Positions 6,674 to 9,484 of a stretch of DNA of 9,484 bases are shown here, piece by piece; the first letter of the stretch is position 1, and the number at the start of each line of letters is the position of its first letter. This DNA is from CAG-877 sp963589235 (GTDB taxonomy: Bacteria > Bacillota_I > Bacilli_A > RF39 > UBA660): NCBI GenBank assembly GCA_963589235.1, contig CAVAJX010000125.1, positions 1 to 9,484 on the forward strand, given 5' to 3'. Made by a program: the position numbers and the translations under genes. Under the pieces are notes generated by a model that made no database searches, had not been told where the DNA came from, and was given only the letters and a program-made list of their open reading frames with translations.

Positions 6674-7243
6674 ATGAAAAAGATTAATGATAAAGGTTTT
6701 ACATTGATCGAACTTTTAGCTGTTATCGTAATCATGGGTATCTTAATGATGGTTGCTATTCCAGCTGTTACAAGAACAATTGAAAATTCAAGAAAGGATA
6801 CATTCTTAGACGTTGCTAAGCAATACATCAATGCTACAAAGACATTATGGGCTGCTGATGGTGTAAAATGTCCAAATGGTGTTGACGCTTCTAATAGTAC
6901 AGTATATACAGTTTCTTCTGCATTACCTGCTGGTAATTATTATATAGAGATTGATTCATCTAAAACTGACCCTGATGTTGTTTTATTAGATCAAGGTGGT
7001 AAATCTTCTTGGGGTAGTTCTAACGTTAAGGGTTATGTAAAAATCAACACTACTGTTGCTAAATCTGGAAATGTTAAAACAACTTATTCTATTGCTTTAA
7101 AAGATGATGGTGGTCATGGATTTACAACTGAAATTGTTGAATCTGCACTTGGACGTAGTGATGTAAAAACAGCTGGTGCTCAATTTACTGCTCCTACTGC
7201 AGGTTCTAATAACGGCGGAGCTGTTTACTGTAAAGAAGTTTAA
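6674..7243 (+). CDS. Type IV pilin-like protein (probable major pilin)
   Basis: 189 residues from the ATG at 6674; an in-frame GTG at 6662 would add four residues but overlaps the only purine-rich ribosome site. The leader MKKINDKG is followed by FTLIE, with cleavage expected after Gly8 and Glu13 at +5, then a hydrophobic helix to about 29 with Pro30. The first 35 residues align closely with the pilin at 5998, but the globular parts differ in sequence. Again there are exactly two Cys, Cys66 and Cys186, bracketing the head domain, so a disulfide is likely. The C-terminal part is rich in Gly, Ala, Ser and Thr (GAQFTAPTAGSNNGG), as in filament subunits. Six of 13 Ile codons are ATC and several Asn, Asp, Phe and Tyr codons end in C, against one ATC of 13 in the other pilin. 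This fits strong expression, hence a main filament subunit. It has its own promoter and a strong terminator, so it is a single-gene unit. Confidence 0.9.
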   Translation: MKKINDKGFTLIELLAVIVIMGILMMVAIPAVTRTIENSRKDTFLDVAKQYINATKTLWAADGVKCPNGVDASNSTVYTVSSALPAGNYYIEIDSSKTDPDVVLLDQGGKSSWGSSNVKGYVKINTTVAKSGNVKTTYSIALKDDGGHGFTTEIVESALGRSDVKTAGAQFTAPTAGSNNGGAVYCKEV

Positions 7244-7267
7244 TCAATTTAGATTGGGATATAATTT

Positions 7268-7301
7268 AAGACTTAAGAGAGATACCTTAAGTCTTTTTTT
7301 T
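7268..7301 (+). terminator. Strong Rho-independent terminator after the second pilin gene
   Basis: AAGACTTAAG (7268-7277) pairs perfectly with CTTAAGTCTT (7286-7295) around an eight-base loop, followed by an unbroken T-run to 7301. Confidence 0.92.
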
Positions 7302-7313
7302 GTCTTTGATTTT

Positions 7314-7322
7314 TGGTATACT
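7314..7322 (+). promoter_or_regulatory. Extended -10 promoter of the nfo operon
   Basis: TGG followed by TATACT (7317-7322), 12 bases after the T-run of the preceding terminator. No good -35 is present at normal spacing, since that position falls in the T-run. A transcript start near 7329 would place the GAGGTG ribosome site (7329-7334) at the very 5' end of the message. Confidence 0.6.
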
Positions 7323-7339
7323 TATGGTGAGGTGGATTT

Positions 7340-8218
7340 ATGTTAATAATTGGTAGTCATGTTGGTTTTAAGAAGGATAGTCAATTACTTGGAAGTTTGA
7401 ATGAAGCTTTAGGATATGGTTCAAATACTTTTATGTTTTATACTGGTGCTCCTCAGAATACTAGTCGTTATCCAATTAATGATGCTTTGACATTTGAAGC
7501 TATTAATAAAATGAAAGATGTAGGAATTGATTATTCTAAAGTAATAGTTCATGCTCCATATATTGTTAATTTAGCTAATGATGATGAAGTTAAGTTTAAC
7601 TTTGCAGTACAGTTTTTAAAAGAAGAATTAAAAAGATGTAGTCAATTGGGTATAAAGAATGTTGTTTTACATCCTGGTAGTCATGTGGGACTTGGAATTG
7701 ATAAAGGAATAGAAAATATTGCGAGAGGGCTTAATATGATACTTGGAGAGGTTGATGTTACTATTCTTTTGGAGACTATGGCAGGTAAGGGTAGTGAAGT
7801 TGGTTCTAAGTTAGAAGAGATTAAAAGAATAATTGACTTGGTTAATGATAAAGAACATATTGGTGTATGTTTAGATACATGTCATTTAAGTGATGCAGGA
7901 TATGATCTTAGTGATTTTAATAAATTTTTAGATGATTTTGATAATATTATTGGAATAGAACGTATTCATTGTGTACATGTAAATGATAGTAAAAATGAAT
8001 TAGGCAGTCATAAAGATAGACATGAAAATATAGGATTTGGTAAGATAGGTTTTGATACTTTACTCGGTGTTATTTATAACGAAAGATTAGAAAATATTCC
8101 TATAATACTAGAGACACCTTATGTAGATAAAGAGTTTGCTCCGTATAAATATGAAATTGAAATGATTAGGAATAAGAAATTTGATAATGATTTAATTGAT
8201 AGAATTAGAGGTGTTTAA
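7340..8218 (+). CDS. nfo: Endonuclease IV, AP endonuclease
   Basis: 292 residues, typical length for the family. It cuts DNA 5' to abasic sites in base-excision repair, using three zinc ions in a TIM barrel. All nine expected metal ligands can be placed: His71 (VHAPY), His111 (HPGSH), Glu145 (LLETMAG), Asp179 and His182 (LDTCH), His213 (VHVND), Asp226 and His228 (HKDRHENIG) and Glu258 (ILETPY). The opening IGSHVGF and the RYPIN segment (43-47) are also family-like, so the enzyme should be active. The ATG follows GAGGTGG. The next gene starts one base after the stop codon, so the two are co-transcribed and probably translationally coupled. The DUF2624-like gene converges from the other side; in Bacillus subtilis the nfo gene yqfS lies next to the DUF2624 gene yqfT, so this neighbourhood looks like a rearranged form of that cluster. 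Confidence 0.97.
   Translation: MLIIGSHVGFKKDSQLLGSLNEALGYGSNTFMFYTGAPQNTSRYPINDALTFEAINKMKDVGIDYSKVIVHAPYIVNLANDDEVKFNFAVQFLKEELKRCSQLGIKNVVLHPGSHVGLGIDKGIENIARGLNMILGEVDVTILLETMAGKGSEVGSKLEEIKRIIDLVNDKEHIGVCLDTCHLSDAGYDLSDFNKFLDDFDNIIGIERIHCVHVNDSKNELGSHKDRHENIGFGKIGFDTLLGVIYNERLENIPIILETPYVDKEFAPYKYEIEMIRNKKFDNDLIDRIRGV
8207..8213 (+). promoter_or_regulatory. Ribosome binding site deciding the start at 8220
   Basis: AGAGGTG lies inside the last codons of nfo, six bases before the ATG at 8220. The frame is open from an ATG at 8196, but that one lacks a comparable site and would overlap nfo by 23 bases. Confidence 0.75.
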
Positions 8219-8219
8219 T

Positions 8220-9200
8220 ATGAGTTCAGTTGTATCATATTATTATGATGGTAGTAAATTTAGAGAATTGTTAGATGAAAAGTTTCCTTCTTCATTGTTT
8301 AATGGCGTTTCAATTGATGAATATAGTGAAGATAAAGTTAATGAAATGATGGAAACTTTAAATGAAGTTCTTTTGAATCCTAAATCCAAAATAATGGAGT
8401 TACCTGAAACAACAAGAGAAAATATTACTTGTTTGCCTGAAAAGGTAAGAGATAAAATAATGAGTTTATTTGATGATGAGGATTTGCTTTTATATGGACA
8501 TGGGGGAAATGCTAAGGAAATATTAGAGACCGGTAAAATGTATTGTTACTATAATAATATTCAATCTCATTTTATGCCATTAAGTCAAACTGATGAATCG
8601 CTAGATAACTTTAATCATTGGCCACATAGAGATGCACATCAAATACTTATTATGGGTATTAATCAAAGAGAGTTTAATCCATTATTTAAAAGAGAAGAAA
8701 ATGGACATTATAGTATTCCTAGTGAATATTTTCTTGGATACTATGATCGTGATTTAGAAGAATTTGTTCCAAATCCAGAATTTAAAAAAAGACATGAATA
8801 TAAAGATGAAGATCCTTCTATAGAATTACATACTGGTGAATTTATTGGTACGTGTTATTATACTTCAAAACAGGAAAATTTTAATAGAATACTTCAGGAT
8901 TTTGACAATATTGGCATGCTACTTTCAAATTCATCTTATTTACCATTGGATAAAAAAGGAATAGAGGATGTTTCTAAACAAGTATCATATTTTGCTAGAG
9001 ATACTTATAATCAAGTAAAGAAACTTACTCCTGAAGTAATTAGTAATTTTAAAAGAAGTATGGCTAGTAATACTACTAGTTCCAATAATCATTTTGATGA
9101 TTTAGGTGATTTCGACTTTACTTTTGATGATGAATTAACTGATATGTTTAGTACTGATTCTAAACCGTCGGTGGTAGATACTAATAATACTAAAAAATAA
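8220..9200 (+). CDS. Unrecognised protein, possibly ADP-ribosyltransferase-like
   Basis: 326 residues from the ATG at 8220, one base after the nfo stop codon. There is no signal peptide or membrane segment. Residues 1-85 look helical and acidic. From about 88 there is a strand-like LLLYGHGG (88-96), then AKEILETGKMY (98-108), then PLSQTD, and a later hydrophobic strand QILIMGI (141-147) and YSIPSEYFLGYYD (164-176). A His after a strand with Gly, followed by a helix ending in a Gly, recalls the first strand of ADP-ribosyltransferase-like folds, but I cannot place a complete catalytic triad, so this is a weak guess. Residues 281-326 are low in complexity, rich in Ser, Thr, Asn and Asp with a very acidic patch (DDLGDFDFTFDDELTD, 293-308), probably disordered. 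Linkage to nfo says it is co-expressed with a repair enzyme, not that it acts in repair. A hairpin follows the stop. Confidence 0.85.
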   Translation: MSSVVSYYYDGSKFRELLDEKFPSSLFNGVSIDEYSEDKVNEMMETLNEVLLNPKSKIMELPETTRENITCLPEKVRDKIMSLFDDEDLLLYGHGGNAKEILETGKMYCYYNNIQSHFMPLSQTDESLDNFNHWPHRDAHQILIMGINQREFNPLFKREENGHYSIPSEYFLGYYDRDLEEFVPNPEFKKRHEYKDEDPSIELHTGEFIGTCYYTSKQENFNRILQDFDNIGMLLSNSSYLPLDKKGIEDVSKQVSYFARDTYNQVKKLTPEVISNFKRSMASNTTSSNNHFDDLGDFDFTFDDELTDMFSTDSKPSVVDTNNTKK

Positions 9201-9204
9201 AAAC

Positions 9205-9233
9205 ATAAGACTAGGTTAAGTACTTAGTCTTAT
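9205..9233. terminator. Hairpin terminator shared by convergent genes
   Basis: Arms 9205-9216 and 9222-9233 pair over 12 bases with one G-U, around a five-base loop. The minus strand continues GTTTTTATTTTTTAG, a good T-rich tail for the DUF2624-like gene. The plus strand continues TATTTG, poorer but possibly sufficient. The stop codon of the minus-strand gene lies within the stem. Confidence 0.65.
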
Positions 9234-9465
9234 ATTTGTTATATAAAGATATTATAGTATTATATAATTCTGGTTTTAACTTTTGTTTTAGTAAATAAAA
9301 AGATTTCTCATTTTTATTTAGAATTTCTTGATAGTTTGTTTTTATAAAATTATAAATAATAGTTATTTCTTCATTTGTTACTTCTATATTTTCTTTTAAT
9401 GCATATCTTTTAATGTCTTCTTTAGTTAAAATATTTATATATTTTTTAATTATTTCTTTATAAAT
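9211..9465 (-). CDS. DUF2624-like (YqfT-type) small protein with apparent ATT start
   Basis: 84 codons on the minus strand, open from an in-frame TGA at 9477-9475 to TAG at 9213-9211, with no ATG, GTG or TTG near the beginning. The only initiation-like position is ATT at 9465-9463, three bases after GAGGTGAT; this is exactly the spacing of GGTGAT to ATG in the GHL10 gene. The predicted protein is helical and basic: LTKEDIKRYALKENI at residues 13-27, then EITIIYNFIKTNYQEIL (33-49), and a final helix LYNTIISLYNKYK (67-79). The order (L-T-x-E-D-I...Y-A, an I-pair helix, a last helix ending in a short basic tail) resembles DUF2624/YqfT, which sits by nfo in Bacillus; this is recall, not a search. 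Codon use is like the neighbours and the downstream hairpin fits. Function of the family is unknown. A sequencing error in an original ATG is the main alternative. Confidence 0.65.
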   Translation of the reverse strand: MYKEIIKKYINILTKEDIKRYALKENIEVTNEEITIIYNFIKTNYQEILNKNEKSFYLLKQKLKPELYNTIISLYNKYKTKYLT

Positions 9466-9468
9466 AGT

Positions 9469-9476
9469 ATCACCTC
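9469..9476 (-). promoter_or_regulatory. Ribosome binding site for the ATT-start gene
   Basis: GAGGTGAT on the minus strand (9476-9469) is a strong site in the style used across this window. Its distance to ATT at 9465 equals the GGTGAT-to-ATG distance at 4761-4770, which is the main reason to accept ATT as the start. The promoter is presumably beyond the window edge. Confidence 0.6.
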
Positions 9477-9484
9477 ATAAAAAT

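Noticed and set aside
6568..6831. 87-residue open frame on the minus strand
   Set aside because: It lies antisense to the well-supported second pilin gene and its promoter and shows no ribosome site or family features, so it is a shadow frame.
8196..8219. Upstream ATG extending the 326-residue protein into nfo
   Set aside because: AGAGGTG six bases before the ATG at 8220 explains the start better; the extra eight residues add nothing recognisable.

Overview
The window looks like chromosome from an uncultured, very AT-rich member of the Bacilli (RF39/Mollicutes-related gut lineages or similar). I infer this from the low GC, the GGTGAT/GAGGTG ribosome sites, the extended -10 promoters, and Firmicutes-type families (TIGR04086, DUF421, GHL10, endonuclease IV, DUF2624-like). 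Every Trp codon in the called genes is TGG, and TGA ends two genes, so the code appears to be standard bacterial rather than mycoplasma-type. I saw no tRNA, rRNA, IS element, phage gene or CRISPR array, and no gene-free stretch above 300 bases.

Layout: (1) 87-4021 holds an unusual trio. A 150-residue protein of unknown family is followed by a 601-residue membrane-anchored protein whose outer part carries a gluzincin-type HEFIH zinc site. A 362-residue protein comes next, built of four copies of the same weakly conserved helical module that occurs twice in the 150-residue protein. A small four-helix membrane protein (TIGR04086 type) lies on the minus strand between the last two. (2) 4081-5942 is a probable two-gene operon: a DUF421/YetF-type membrane protein and a secreted or anchored GHL10 (DUF187-type) glycosidase-like protein. 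(3) 5998-7243 holds two divergent type IV pilin-like genes, each with its own promoter. The second has codon use that suggests high expression. (4) 7340-9200 is an operon of endonuclease IV (nfo) and an unrecognised 326-residue protein with a possible ADP-ribosyltransferase-like start. (5) 9211-9465, minus strand, is a short gene of DUF2624/YqfT type that seems to begin with ATT. It converges on the nfo operon through a shared hairpin.

Transcription architecture is compact. Most units end in a Rho-independent hairpin, often overlapping the stop codon, and the next unit starts within tens of bases from a TGn-extended -10 promoter. The genes do not form one obvious pathway. The surface theme (anchored metalloprotease, GHL10 protein, pilins, membrane proteins) is suggestive but unproven. 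I did not find a convincing complete new system. The best leads are the repeat-module family around the metalloprotease, the ATT-start gene and the two-pilin locus.
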